15,320 nt of DNA from an uncultured Collinsella sp. (GCA_905211615.1 CAJMBB010000036.1:1-15320); one strand, 5' to 3'; positions 1 through 6,435 are shown, counted from the stretch's first letter. Notes: generated from the letters alone by a model not told the origin. Numbers and translations are program-made.

Positions 1-912
1 GTGGATGACACCGGCGGCCCGCGGGGCGGTCGCGCCCTGACGCACCGTCCAGGCCTTGACCTCCATCTCGCCGGCCGTAAAGAACGACTGCAGGCCGAGC
101 AGCTTGTAAGCGGCCTGCGCGAGCACGTCCAGGCCGGGCTGCTCCAGGCCCAGGCTTTCCAGGTAGTCGGCGGCGTCCTCGGGATCGAGCTCGGAAAGCT
201 CGGCCTCGATCTTGGCGCAGATAGGCAGCGGCTTGACGCCGTCGATGGGCGCCAGGTCGTCGTTGAGCATATCCTCGTCCACGTTGGCCACGTACAGGAT
301 GGGCTTCATGGTGAGCAGGAACAGACCCTTGGCGGCGGCACGCTCCTCGTCGGTCATCTCCATGGATGCGGCGCGCTTGCCCTCGTTGAGCCAGGCGAGC
401 AGACGCTTGGCGACCTCGAACTTGGGCATGAGCTCCTTGTCGCGCTTGGCCTCCTTCTCGAGCTTGGGCAGCTGCTTCTCGAGCGTGCCCATGTCGGCCA
501 GGATGAGCTCGGTCATGATGGTGTCGGCATCGCCGGCAGGATCGACGAACTCGCCCGTGCGGCCCACCTCACGCATGACATTGGGGTCCTTAAAGTAGCG
601 CACGACCTCGCAGATGGCGTCGGTCTCGCGGATGTTTGCCAAGAACTGGTTGCCCAGACCCTCGCCCTCGTTGGCACCCTTCACCAGGCCCGCGATGTCG
701 ACAAACTCGACCGTAGCCGGCACGATGCGGTCCGGGTTGACGATGTCGGCAAGCTTTTGCAGGCGGCTATCGGGCACATCGACGATACCCACGTTGGGGT
801 CGATTGTGGCAAACGGGTAGTTGGCGGCAAGGCCGGTCTTTTTGGTAAGCGCGGTGAACAGCGTCGACTTGCCCACGTTGGGCAGGCCCACGATACCGAT
901 GGAAAGGGACAC
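1..912 (-). CDS. ychF: YchF/OLA1-type GTPase-family ATPase, 3' end cut off by window edge
   Basis: Partial gene: 304 codons are present and the C-terminus lies beyond position 1. The protein starts VSLSIGIVGLPNVGKSTLFT, which carries the Walker A loop (GLPNVGKST) of the Obg/YchF class. The later DIAGLVKGANEGEGLGNQFL stretch matches the YchF switch region, and ANVDED and QSFFTAGEMEVKAWT fit the coiled-coil and TGS regions. The family is normally about 360-370 residues, so roughly 60 are missing, including the end of the TGS domain. I chose the GTG at 912-910 because AAAGGAG lies about 7 nt upstream and the family begins exactly there; no ATG is available nearby. YchF binds and hydrolyses ATP rather than GTP, associates with ribosomes and is linked to stress responses. 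It is a housekeeping gene unrelated to the sugar locus beside it. Confidence 0.96.
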   Translation of the reverse strand, partial: MSLSIGIVGLPNVGKSTLFTALTKKTGLAANYPFATIDPNVGIVDVPDSRLQKLADIVNPDRIVPATVEFVDIAGLVKGANEGEGLGNQFLANIRETDAICEVVRYFKDPNVMREVGRTGEFVDPAGDADTIMTELILADMGTLEKQLPKLEKEAKRDKELMPKFEVAKRLLAWLNEGKRAASMEMTDEERAAAKGLFLLTMKPILYVANVDEDMLNDDLAPIDGVKPLPICAKIEAELSELDPEDAADYLESLGLEQPGLDVLAQAAYKLLGLQSFFTAGEMEVKAWTVRQGATAPRAAGVIH

Positions 913-949
913 GACAGCTCCTTTTGGTACAGGTACTTCAAACCGTATA

Positions 950-979
950 AGTATAGCGCCGCCGCAGCATCCGGGCGAA
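950..979 (-). promoter_or_regulatory. Candidate ychF promoter
   Basis: On the minus strand a -10-like TATACT (955-950) lies 38 nt before the GTG of ychF. The best -35 partner is TTCGCC (979-974) at an 18-bp spacing, which is poor. The -10 alone is convincing; the -35 is weak and sits inside the GC-rich hairpin at 956-999. Confidence 0.35.
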
Positions 980-999
980 TCCGGACACCGCGGCGGCGC
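956..999 (-). other. GC-rich nested stem-loop between the GH4 gene and ychF
   Basis: GCGCCGCCGC (956-965) and GCGGCGGCGC (990-999) form a perfect 10-bp inverted repeat. A second 5-bp stem (TCCGG 970-974 with CCGGA 981-985) is nested in the loop. It lies 41 bp past the GH4 stop codon, so it could end that transcript. On the minus strand it is followed by TATACTTATACGG rather than a T-run, so it is not a classical intrinsic terminator. It also abuts the -10 of ychF. Confidence 0.5.
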
Positions 1000-1039
1000 A
1001 AATGAAGCAGAGATGCGTGAGGGTTCTAGACAGTAGTCC

Positions 1040-2383
1040 TTACTTAAGCTCGGGCCAGAAATCCTTGTTGGCCTCGATGAGCTCGTCCAGGATCTGCTTG
1101 GCAACGCTCGCCGAAGGAATGGTCTTGGAGAGCGTGAGTGCCTGCCAGAGCTTCTGGTAGCTGCCCTCGACCCAAGCCTGGACAACGAGCTTCTCGACGG
1201 AAACCTGCTGCTCCATGAGGCCCTTCTGGAACTGCGGAATCGGGCCCTGGCAGATCTTCTCAAAGCCGTTGGAACCGACGATGCAAGGCACCTCGACCAT
1301 AGCCGTCGGGTCGAAGTTGGGCACAGCGCCATCGTTGGGGACGATCAGCAGGAAGCGCTCGAGCGTGTTCTCGGCCAGTGCGCAGGCAAGGTCGACGATG
1401 TAGTTGGCATGTACATCTGGCTCAAAGCCGCCGTCTTTAGCCGTACCCTTGGCGATGATGTCGCGGCAAGCGCCAAAGACCTTCTTCTCGCGGCCGTCCA
1501 TAACCTCATTGGCGCGAGTGTAGTTGGGGTCAGACGTCTCGACGACATAGTCCGGGTACAGGTAATACTTGAGGTAGGTGTTGGGAATCGTCTCGGGATC
1601 GACAGCATAGACATCCTTGGCCTTGCCGAAGGTGTGAATCCAGCTCTCCTCGACGTGCTGTTCCTTACCGGCCTCGTGCTCAATGCCGTCCAAGTAGCCG
1701 TTCTTTGCCATGTGCTCCTTGATCTGCGGCATGAGGTCGTTACCCTCCTTGTCGTAGATCTTGCTCCACCAACCAAAGTGATTGAGGCCGTAGTAGCTGT
1801 ACTGCAGCTCGCGACGATCCTTGATGCCGCACATACGGCTCATCTTATCCATGAGGTCGATCGGCATGTCGCAGATGTTGATGATGCGGCTGTTGGGACG
1901 CAGCACGCGGCAAGCCTCGGCGACGATGGCCGCGGGGTTGGAGTAGTTGAGCATCCAGGCGTTGGGGCTGTACTTCTCCATGTAGTCCAGGATCTCGATG
2001 ACACCGCCGATGGAGCGCATGCCGTAGGCGATGCCGCCGGCGCCGCAGGTCTCCTGACCAACGCAGCCGTACTTGAGGGGGATCTTCTCGTCGAGCTCGC
2101 GCATAGCGTAGAGACCCACGCGGATGTGAGCAAGGACGAAGTCAGTACCGGTAAAAGCGGTTTCGGGGTCGGTGGTGTAGTTGAACTCAACCTCGGGAGC
2201 GTTCTCGTGGAAGTAGATCTCGCACGCCTTGGCAACGATCTCCTGGCGCTCGGCGTTGTTGTCATAGAAGGTCACCTTGTTGACCGGGAAGCGGTCGCGC
2301 TCCTCGAGCAGCATCAGGGCAATGCCCGGAGTGAAGGTAGAGCCACCGCCGGCAATGGTCACGGCATAGTTTTTCTTGGACAT
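1040..2383 (-). CDS. glvA: GH4 6-phospho-alpha-glucosidase (GlvA/MalH type)
   Basis: 447 residues, the usual length for this glycoside hydrolase family 4 branch. The family splits 6'-phosphorylated alpha-glucosides such as maltose-6'-phosphate into glucose-6-phosphate and a sugar or aglycone. It needs NAD+ and a divalent metal (usually Mn2+) and uses a redox-assisted elimination in the cytoplasm. Visible evidence: an N-terminal dinucleotide-binding loop (TIAGGGSTFTPG, residues 9-20); the metal-site motif CDMP with Cys171, the version I associate with alpha-phosphoglucosidases (beta-phosphoglucosidases have CNVP, alpha-galactosidases CHSV); and NHFGW with His202, the second metal ligand. Cys171 and His202 are the numbers I recall for Bacillus GlvA. 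A Tyr-rich segment (NTYLKYYLYPDY) lies where the catalytic base is expected. AGGAGG sits about 7 nt before the ATG. It lies 156 bp downstream of the EIICB gene on the same strand, so it probably acts on that permease's product. Confidence 0.95.
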   Translation of the reverse strand: MSKKNYAVTIAGGGSTFTPGIALMLLEERDRFPVNKVTFYDNNAERQEIVAKACEIYFHENAPEVEFNYTTDPETAFTGTDFVLAHIRVGLYAMRELDEKIPLKYGCVGQETCGAGGIAYGMRSIGGVIEILDYMEKYSPNAWMLNYSNPAAIVAEACRVLRPNSRIINICDMPIDLMDKMSRMCGIKDRRELQYSYYGLNHFGWWSKIYDKEGNDLMPQIKEHMAKNGYLDGIEHEAGKEQHVEESWIHTFGKAKDVYAVDPETIPNTYLKYYLYPDYVVETSDPNYTRANEVMDGREKKVFGACRDIIAKGTAKDGGFEPDVHANYIVDLACALAENTLERFLLIVPNDGAVPNFDPTAMVEVPCIVGSNGFEKICQGPIPQFQKGLMEQQVSVEKLVVQAWVEGSYQKLWQALTLSKTIPSASVAKQILDELIEANKDFWPELK

Positions 2384-2481
2384 GATGTCCTCCTCATTCT
2401 GGCCGCTTGCTCAATCCGTCCCCGCACGCGGCCTTGCGCGGTTTGGAATTGTTACCTAGAAGTGGAGTTTTTTATCTCTAG

Positions 2482-2521
2482 AATCGGCCTTGCGGTGCAT
2501 ACCGGCTCTGCAAGGCCGATT
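2482..2521 (-). other. Perfect 12-bp stem-loop between EIICB and GH4 genes
   Basis: AATCGGCCTTGC (2482-2493) pairs perfectly with GCAAGGCCGATT (2510-2521), with a 16-nt loop that can form a further 4-bp stem. It begins 18 nt after the EIICB stop codon. On the minus strand it is followed by CTAGAGATAAAAAA, not by T residues. It could be an mRNA-stabilising or processing hairpin, or a leaky terminator, rather than a full stop. I see no convincing separate promoter in the remaining ~100 bp before the GH4 gene, so co-transcription is likely. Confidence 0.6.
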
Positions 2522-2539
2522 GTTTCGATGGACGATGGT

Positions 2540-4150
2540 TTACAGAAGACTCTCGAACTTCAGAAGACTCTCGAACTTCTCGCGAACCTGCGGGACGGTA
2601 AGGCCGATGATGACCTGGATTGACTGACCTTGGACCACCAAGCCATGCGTACCGATCGCCTTGAAGGAAGCCTCGGGTGCAACGACGCTCTTGTCCTTGA
2701 CGTTAACGCGCAGACGGGTAGCGCAGTTAGTTACATCGATGATGTTATCCGTGCCACCGAGCAGATCGAGGATGTTCTCGGCAAGCACCAAGCGCTCATC
2801 ATCTTTACTCTGGGCGACCGATTTGCCAGCAGCAGCACCGCCCTGCTTTTGCTTGTAGTCGGCCTTGGACTTGAGCTCGACCTCAACATCGTCATCCTCG
2901 CGACCGGGGGTCTTAAAGTCGAACTTGACGATCAGGAAACGGAAGACCACGACCCAAAGGGCGGTAAAGCACAGACCGACAAGGATGGAGATGGCGTACT
3001 GCAGACCGTGTGCGGCCCAAAGGGGCAGCCAGTCCCACGAGAGCATCGAGATGATGCCACCGTCGAAGATGCCCACGACACCAAGGAGGTTTTGAGCCAT
3101 GCAGCCGAGCGCTCCGAGCACGCAGTGGACGACGAACAGGCCAGGCGCAATGAACAGGAAGGTGAAGTCAAGCGGCTCGGTGATACCGCAAAGCATAGCG
3201 GTAAGGGTGACCGGGATCAGCAGAGCCTTGACGCGCTGCTTGCGCTCGGGTTTGGCGGTCATATAAAACGCAATGGCGACGCCAAGCGAGCCGAAGACCT
3301 TAGTCCAACCAGGGCAGGTATAGGCAGCCCAGGGTGCGGCATCCTTAAGAGCAATGCTCGGATCGGCAGCCAGTTGGGGCAGGATGTTGGCCCAAGCAGC
3401 AAAGATGCCGCCGTTGACCGCCGCGTTGTCGTAATAGAACGGCGTATAGATAAAGTGGTGCAGGCCTGTAGGGATCAGCACGCGCTCGAAGAAAGCAAAG
3501 ACACCCACGCCAAACGTACCGGCGGAAAGGATGAATCCCTGGAAGGCAGAGATAGCAGCCTGAACATGCGGCCACACCAGGCAGGCGATAAGAGCGACCG
3601 GAACCATAACGAAGAAACCGATCATATAGATGAACACGGAACCCGAGAACACGCCCAACCACTCGGGGAGCTCGGTGTCGAAGAACTTATTATGCAGCAT
3701 CGTGGCGATACCAGAGATAATGAGCGCGCCCATGATGCCCATATCAAGCGTTTTGATGCTTGCGATAGTGGCAAGACCAGTACCGCTGCCCGCCTCGACA
3801 GAGTAGTCGACCCCAAAGACAGGGCCCCACTGCCCCAAGATTGTGCTTACAAAGTAGTTGAAGGTAAGGTAGATGGCCAAAGCCTCCATGCAGCAGCGAG
3901 CGTTCTGCTTGTTCGCGAGCGAGATTGGCAACGCTACGCAAAACAGCAACGGCATCTGGTTAAAGAGCGTCCAACCACCCTGGAGCAGCACATTCCAGCA
4001 ATCAAACCAAAGATGGCCCGCAGTGGCCATCTCGCCAAAGATCGCCTCGGTGGTAAACAACGTACCCAGGCCGACGACGATTCCGGAAAATGCGAAAAGA
4101 ATTGCAGGCGTGTACATTGCACCGCCGAAACGTTGTATCTTTTGCATCAT
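2540..4150 (-). CDS. glvC: PTS alpha-glucoside transporter subunit EIICB (MalB/GlvC type)
   Basis: Membrane permease of the sugar phosphotransferase system that imports an alpha-glucoside and phosphorylates it. 536 residues from the chosen start. The N-terminus MMQKIQRFGGAMYTP is the typical opening of maltose/alpha-glucoside EIICB proteins. A long hydrophobic EIIC part (about 10-405) contains several membrane segments and the GITEP motif (322-326). A charged linker (about 415-450) follows, then an EIIB domain with the phospho-acceptor Cys476 in TNCATRLR. No EIIA domain is fused or encoded here, so a glucose-type EIIA from elsewhere must supply phosphate. An in-frame ATG lies upstream at 4201, and another at 4174. 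I prefer 4150 (or the next codon, 4147) because AGAGGGGG precedes it at good spacing and the family starts there. It lies upstream of the GH4 gene and divergent from the dehydrogenase. The last six residues are duplicated by an 18-bp tandem repeat. Confidence 0.95.
   Translation of the reverse strand: MMQKIQRFGGAMYTPAILFAFSGIVVGLGTLFTTEAIFGEMATAGHLWFDCWNVLLQGGWTLFNQMPLLFCVALPISLANKQNARCCMEALAIYLTFNYFVSTILGQWGPVFGVDYSVEAGSGTGLATIASIKTLDMGIMGALIISGIATMLHNKFFDTELPEWLGVFSGSVFIYMIGFFVMVPVALIACLVWPHVQAAISAFQGFILSAGTFGVGVFAFFERVLIPTGLHHFIYTPFYYDNAAVNGGIFAAWANILPQLAADPSIALKDAAPWAAYTCPGWTKVFGSLGVAIAFYMTAKPERKQRVKALLIPVTLTAMLCGITEPLDFTFLFIAPGLFVVHCVLGALGCMAQNLLGVVGIFDGGIISMLSWDWLPLWAAHGLQYAISILVGLCFTALWVVVFRFLIVKFDFKTPGREDDDVEVELKSKADYKQKQGGAAAGKSVAQSKDDERLVLAENILDLLGGTDNIIDVTNCATRLRVNVKDKSVVAPEASFKAIGTHGLVVQGQSIQVIIGLTVPQVREKFESLLKFESLL
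2543..2578 (-). repeat. Perfect 18-bp tandem duplication at the 3' end of the EIICB gene
   Basis: The 18-mer CAGAAGACTCTCGAACTT occurs twice head to tail (2543-2560 and 2561-2578). Being a multiple of three, it keeps the frame and repeats the last six residues (KFESLL KFESLL) just before the stop codon. The absence of any divergence suggests a recent slippage event. Confidence 0.95.
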
Positions 4151-4287
4151 GACGGGGAATCCCCCTCTCTTCATTCGGAGCGACTGCGGTTTTGGCTTCA
4201 CTCGAGACCGCAGACGCGCCGTTTGCGTGTACCTCGTGCAATAGGACGGGTGGGCCCGCTTCCCTGACTTCTTGCGCTTCTTTTTTT

Positions 4288-4293
4288 ATCATA
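4288..4293 (-). promoter_or_regulatory. Candidate -10 box for the EIICB/GH4 transcript
   Basis: TATGAT on the minus strand (4293-4288) matches five of six bases of the -10 consensus. No good -35 is seen at 16-18 bp. The 16-bp operator candidate 4296-4311 would occupy the spacer, which fits a repressed promoter that may also need an activator. Confidence 0.4.
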
Positions 4294-4295
4294 TC

Positions 4296-4311
4296 ACTTA
4301 TCTAGACAAGT
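4296..4311. promoter_or_regulatory. Operator candidate 1, near-perfect palindrome ACTTATCTAGACAAGT
   Basis: A 16-bp palindrome with a single mismatched pair, centred on CTAG. Its right half, TCTAGACAAG (4301-4310), is the exact inverse complement of CTTGTCTAGA (4428-4437) 118 bp away. It sits 3 bp upstream of the minus-strand -10 candidate. The neighbouring GntR/UTRA protein is the obvious ligand because that family binds short AT-rich palindromes; the assignment is inference. Confidence 0.6.
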
Positions 4312-4331
4312 TAGCATAAATACTGCGGTCG

Positions 4332-4361
4332 GTAAACGGTTGATTATTGGCCGTAAACGGT
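4332..4361 (+). repeat. 30-bp element with two GTAAACGGT boxes 21 bp apart
   Basis: GTAAACGGT occurs at 4332-4340 and 4353-4361, exactly 21 bp (two helical turns) apart. The whole 30 bp matches 11693-11722 (read on the minus strand) at 24 of 30 positions, including the ten bases between the boxes in part. It is either a binding site for a regulator acting at both places or a dispersed repeat. Confidence 0.6.
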
Positions 4362-4426
4362 ATATGTCCAGTATTTCGCCTGTTAAATCTGACATAGCTG
4401 ATGGCTGCATTTCATTTTTCTTTTCT

Positions 4427-4442
4427 ACTTGTCTAGATGTGC
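4427..4442. promoter_or_regulatory. Operator candidate 2, one good half-site (ACTTGTCTAGA)
   Basis: ACTTGTCTAGATGTGC shares its left 11 bases with the ideal version of operator 1 but has a degenerate right half. It lies directly before operator 3, so the pair could bind regulator cooperatively upstream of the dehydrogenase promoter. Confidence 0.45.
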
Positions 4443-4471
4443 TTGTCTATATATATAGACATGCCTATACT
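4441..4471 (+). promoter_or_regulatory. Dehydrogenase promoter overlapped by operator candidate 3
   Basis: A -35-like TTGTCT (4443-4448, four of six) and a -10-like TATACT (4466-4471, five of six) are separated by exactly 17 bp. A perfect 18-bp palindrome, TGTCTATATATATAGACA (4444-4461), covers most of the -35 and most of the spacer. With one mismatched pair it extends to 24 bp (4441-4464). It shares TTGTCTA with operators 1 and 2. Binding here would block RNA polymerase, so repression is the simple reading. Confidence 0.6.
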
Positions 4472-4507
4472 TCATTACAACATTCACCGCCACGTTAAGG
4501 AGTCACC

Positions 4508-5533
4508 ATGAAAAGCGCGGTCTTCTATGGAAAGCACGACCTCAGAGTCGAGGAATCGGCAAAGCCGGCCGTGGGCAGGCGCGACGTTCTGATCAACGTC
4601 AAAGCTTGCGGCGTCTGCGGTACCGACGTTCATATCTATGAAGGCGACAAGGGTGCAGCCGACGTTACCCCGCCCACGATCCTTGGTCATGAGTTTGCGG
4701 GCGTTGTCGAGGCCGTGGGCAGCGACGTCGCTGGCTTTAAACCGGGCGATCGCGTGTGCATCGACCCAAACCATCCCTGCGGCTGCTGCGAACCCTGCCG
4801 CGACGGAATCAACCACTACTGCGAGCATATGACCGGTTACGGCACCACCGTTAACGGCGGCTTTGCCGAGTACTGCTCCGTCGATATGCAGCAAGTCTAC
4901 AAGTTGGGCGATCACACCAGCTTCGAGCAGGGCGCTATGACCGAGCCCGTCGCCTGCTGCCTGCACGGCATCGATATGTGCAACATCAAGCCCGGCAGCA
5001 CAGTTGTCGTTATCGGCGGTGGCATGATCGGTCTGCTCATGATGCAGCTTGCTAAAAACGCCGGCGCCACCAAGGTTGTCTTGCTCGAGCCCGTCGAAGG
5101 CAAGCGCGAGGTTGCGCTCAAACTCGGCGCCGACCTGGCAATTGATTCCATCCACGAGGACGTCCCGGCCCGCCTGAAGCAGGAGGGCGTCGGCAACGTC
5201 GATGTCGTTATCGAGTGTGTTGGCAAGCCCGTCACCATCGAGCAGGCCATCCAGATCGCCGGCCACAAGGCTACGGTCATGATGTTCGGCCTCACCAAGC
5301 CCGATGAGACAATCACCGTCAAGCCCTTCGAGGTCTTCCAGAAGGAGCTTGTGCTTACCTCGTCCTACATTAACCCTTATACGCAGCGTCGTGCGCTCGA
5401 GCTCATCGACTCTGGCAGGCTCGACGTATCCTCGATGGTCGCCAAGGTGGCTTCCCTCGACGAACTCGGCGCCATCCTGTCAGACCCAGCTCTGCGTGCC
5501 ATGGGTAAATATATAATCGACCCCAGCAAGTAA
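4508..5533 (+). CDS. Zinc-dependent alcohol/polyol dehydrogenase (sorbitol dehydrogenase-like MDR)
   Basis: 341 residues, the usual length for medium-chain zinc dehydrogenases that oxidise alcohols or polyols to ketones or aldehydes. Visible: a GroES-like catalytic domain with Cys37 (CGVCGTD), His61-Glu62 (GHEFAGVV) and Glu146 (TEPVAC), the catalytic-zinc ligand pattern of the sorbitol/threonine dehydrogenase branch; the four structural-zinc cysteines Cys91, Cys94, Cys97 and Cys105; and a Rossmann loop VIGGGMIG (168-175). Glu194 at the end of the second strand (VVLLEP) favours NAD over NADP. AAGGAG lies 6 nt before the ATG. It is divergent from the alpha-glucoside permease and shares its operator region, with the GntR gene 65 bp downstream. 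I infer a polyol aglycone such as sorbitol as substrate. Threonine, butanediol or galactitol-phosphate dehydrogenase activity is not excluded. Confidence 0.88.
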   Translation: MKSAVFYGKHDLRVEESAKPAVGRRDVLINVKACGVCGTDVHIYEGDKGAADVTPPTILGHEFAGVVEAVGSDVAGFKPGDRVCIDPNHPCGCCEPCRDGINHYCEHMTGYGTTVNGGFAEYCSVDMQQVYKLGDHTSFEQGAMTEPVACCLHGIDMCNIKPGSTVVVIGGGMIGLLMMQLAKNAGATKVVLLEPVEGKREVALKLGADLAIDSIHEDVPARLKQEGVGNVDVVIECVGKPVTIEQAIQIAGHKATVMMFGLTKPDETITVKPFEVFQKELVLTSSYINPYTQRRALELIDSGRLDVSSMVAKVASLDELGAILSDPALRAMGKYIIDPSK

Positions 5534-5546
5534 ATCGATCGACACC

Positions 5547-5578
5547 TGCGCGAGCGGTCCTCATCCACCGCTCGCGCA
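5547..5578 (+). other. Perfect 12-bp stem-loop between the dehydrogenase and GntR genes
   Basis: TGCGCGAGCGGT (5547-5558) and ACCGCTCGCGCA (5567-5578) form a perfect 12-bp GC-rich stem with an 8-nt loop. It is followed by CCCTGCTCTAGG, so there is no T-run. It probably lowers or separates expression of the downstream regulator gene rather than fully ending transcription; its right arm ends 20 nt before the GntR start codon. Confidence 0.65.
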
Positions 5579-5598
5579 CCCTGCTCTAGGAGACCGTC

Positions 5599-6354
5599 AT
5601 GGCGCGAGCCATCTTCCAAACTATTTATGACAACGTGAAGCAGTCGATTGACGACGGCACATACGCCTATCAGAGTTATCTGCCTTCGGAGACTGAGCTC
5701 ACGCAGCTGTTTGACTGTTCGCGCATGACGGTCCGTCGCGCCATCTCGATGCTTGCGGCAGACGGTTACGTGCTCCCCCAGCAAGGCAAAGGCATGCGCG
5801 TCATTCGCAACATCAGTGACGAGAAGAGTCGTGGTGGCGGCGGACTCGAGACCTTTAAGGAAATCGCGGTCAACCGAGGCTTTGAGCTCAAGACTGTCAC
5901 CACCGTCTTTGAGCTCCTCATCTGCAGCAAGGCGCTCTCCAAGATTACCGGGTTTCCCGAAGGCTGTGAGCTCACACGCGCCAAACGCATCCGTTATGCA
6001 GACGGACAAGCCGTGTGCTCCGACGACTCCTATTACCTAAGCTCACAAGTACCGGGGCTGACACCCGAGATTGTCAACGACTCGATCTATCGTTACCTCG
6101 AAGAAGATCTTGGCATTAAGATTGCCACGGGCAAACGCGATGTGACGATCGAGCATCCCACGCCCGAGGATACGCGCGTGCTCGATCTCGACGACTTTAA
6201 CGCACTCGCCGTTATACGCGGGCAGACCTACAACGCCGACGGCATCCTTATGGAATACACCGAGACCAAACAGGTCCCCGGGTTCTTTTTGCTCCATGAA
6301 ACCGTGACGCGCAACGGTACCGGTCGAACCGGCCACCAAAGTAGCATGAACTAG
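5599..6354 (+). CDS. GntR-family regulator, HutC/TreR-like with UTRA domain
   Basis: 251 residues. The N-terminal winged helix-turn-helix (about 5-70) carries the family signature LPSETELTQLFDCSRMTVRR (28-47) and the wing DGYVLPQQGKG. Residues about 84-235 fit the UTRA effector-binding fold found in HutC-type members, which sense small metabolites, often sugar phosphates (TreR senses trehalose-6-phosphate). TAGGAG precedes the ATG. It lies 65 bp after the dehydrogenase gene in the same direction, separated by a GC-rich hairpin. The local role is inferred to be repression through the three TTGTCTA operators at 4296-4464, with release by a phosphorylated alpha-glucoside or its product. If read from the 4466 promoter it would also limit its own expression. 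Confidence 0.92.
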   Translation: MARAIFQTIYDNVKQSIDDGTYAYQSYLPSETELTQLFDCSRMTVRRAISMLAADGYVLPQQGKGMRVIRNISDEKSRGGGGLETFKEIAVNRGFELKTVTTVFELLICSKALSKITGFPEGCELTRAKRIRYADGQAVCSDDSYYLSSQVPGLTPEIVNDSIYRYLEEDLGIKIATGKRDVTIEHPTPEDTRVLDLDDFNALAVIRGQTYNADGILMEYTETKQVPGFFLLHETVTRNGTGRTGHQSSMN

Positions 6355-6363
6355 CCATTTATT

Positions 6364-6435
6364 AGTTGCGGTGGAATAGCTCCTAGAATGGCCCGCTTAA
6401 GGGCAAAACAGGAACTATTCCACCGCAACTTTTTT
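6364..6435 (+). terminator. Strong intrinsic terminator with a very long stem
   Basis: AGTTGCGGTGGAATAG (6364-6379) pairs perfectly with CTATTCCACCGCAACT (6415-6430). After one mismatch, TCCT/AGGA adds four more pairs, and a GCCC/GGGC hairpin is nested in the loop. T residues run from 6430 to 6435. It begins 9 nt after the GntR stop and ends the plus-strand unit. The 21-bp stem is much longer than a terminator needs. Confidence 0.85.

Larger units (their letters stand above)
4151..4507. other. 357-bp divergent control region of the alpha-glucoside locus
   Basis: No gene is supported here. The region is distinctly AT-richer than its surroundings, especially 4280-4480. It holds three related palindromic or half-palindromic TTGTCTA sites, promoter-like elements facing both genes, and a 21-bp-periodic AACGGT element, each listed separately. 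An 8-bp inverted pair (AAATACTG 4318-4325, CAGTATTT 4369-4376) flanks the AACGGT element. The EIICB leader is about 135 nt if transcription begins just past the minus-strand -10 candidate. Confidence 0.8.

Noticed and set aside
2471..2488. Fourth operator of the TCTAGA type upstream of the GH4 gene
   Set aside because: It shares only the 6-bp TCTAGA core; the TTGT/ACAA arms are missing.
1409..2623. 404-codon plus-strand open frame opposite the GH4 gene
   Set aside because: Antisense shadow: rich in Val/Asp/Leu/Ala runs, with no domain and no ribosome site, and it crosses an intergenic hairpin.
4151..4201. Upstream extension of EIICB to the ATG at 4201
   Set aside because: It would add 17 residues not typical of the family and place the strong ribosome site inside the gene; the start at 4150 fits both.
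2630..4267. 545-codon plus-strand open frame opposite the EIICB gene
   Set aside because: It is exactly antisense to a gene with clear EIIC/EIIB motifs, its product is highly charged with no recognisable domain, and it is explained by GC-rich codon bias.
4332..4361. CRISPR-like repeat
   Set aside because: Only two short boxes 21 bp apart at each place, no spacer series and no cas genes; a regulatory site or dispersed repeat fits better.
4484..5266. 260-codon minus-strand open frame opposite the zinc dehydrogenase
   Set aside because: The opposite strand carries all zinc and NAD motifs and a good ribosome site; this frame has neither.
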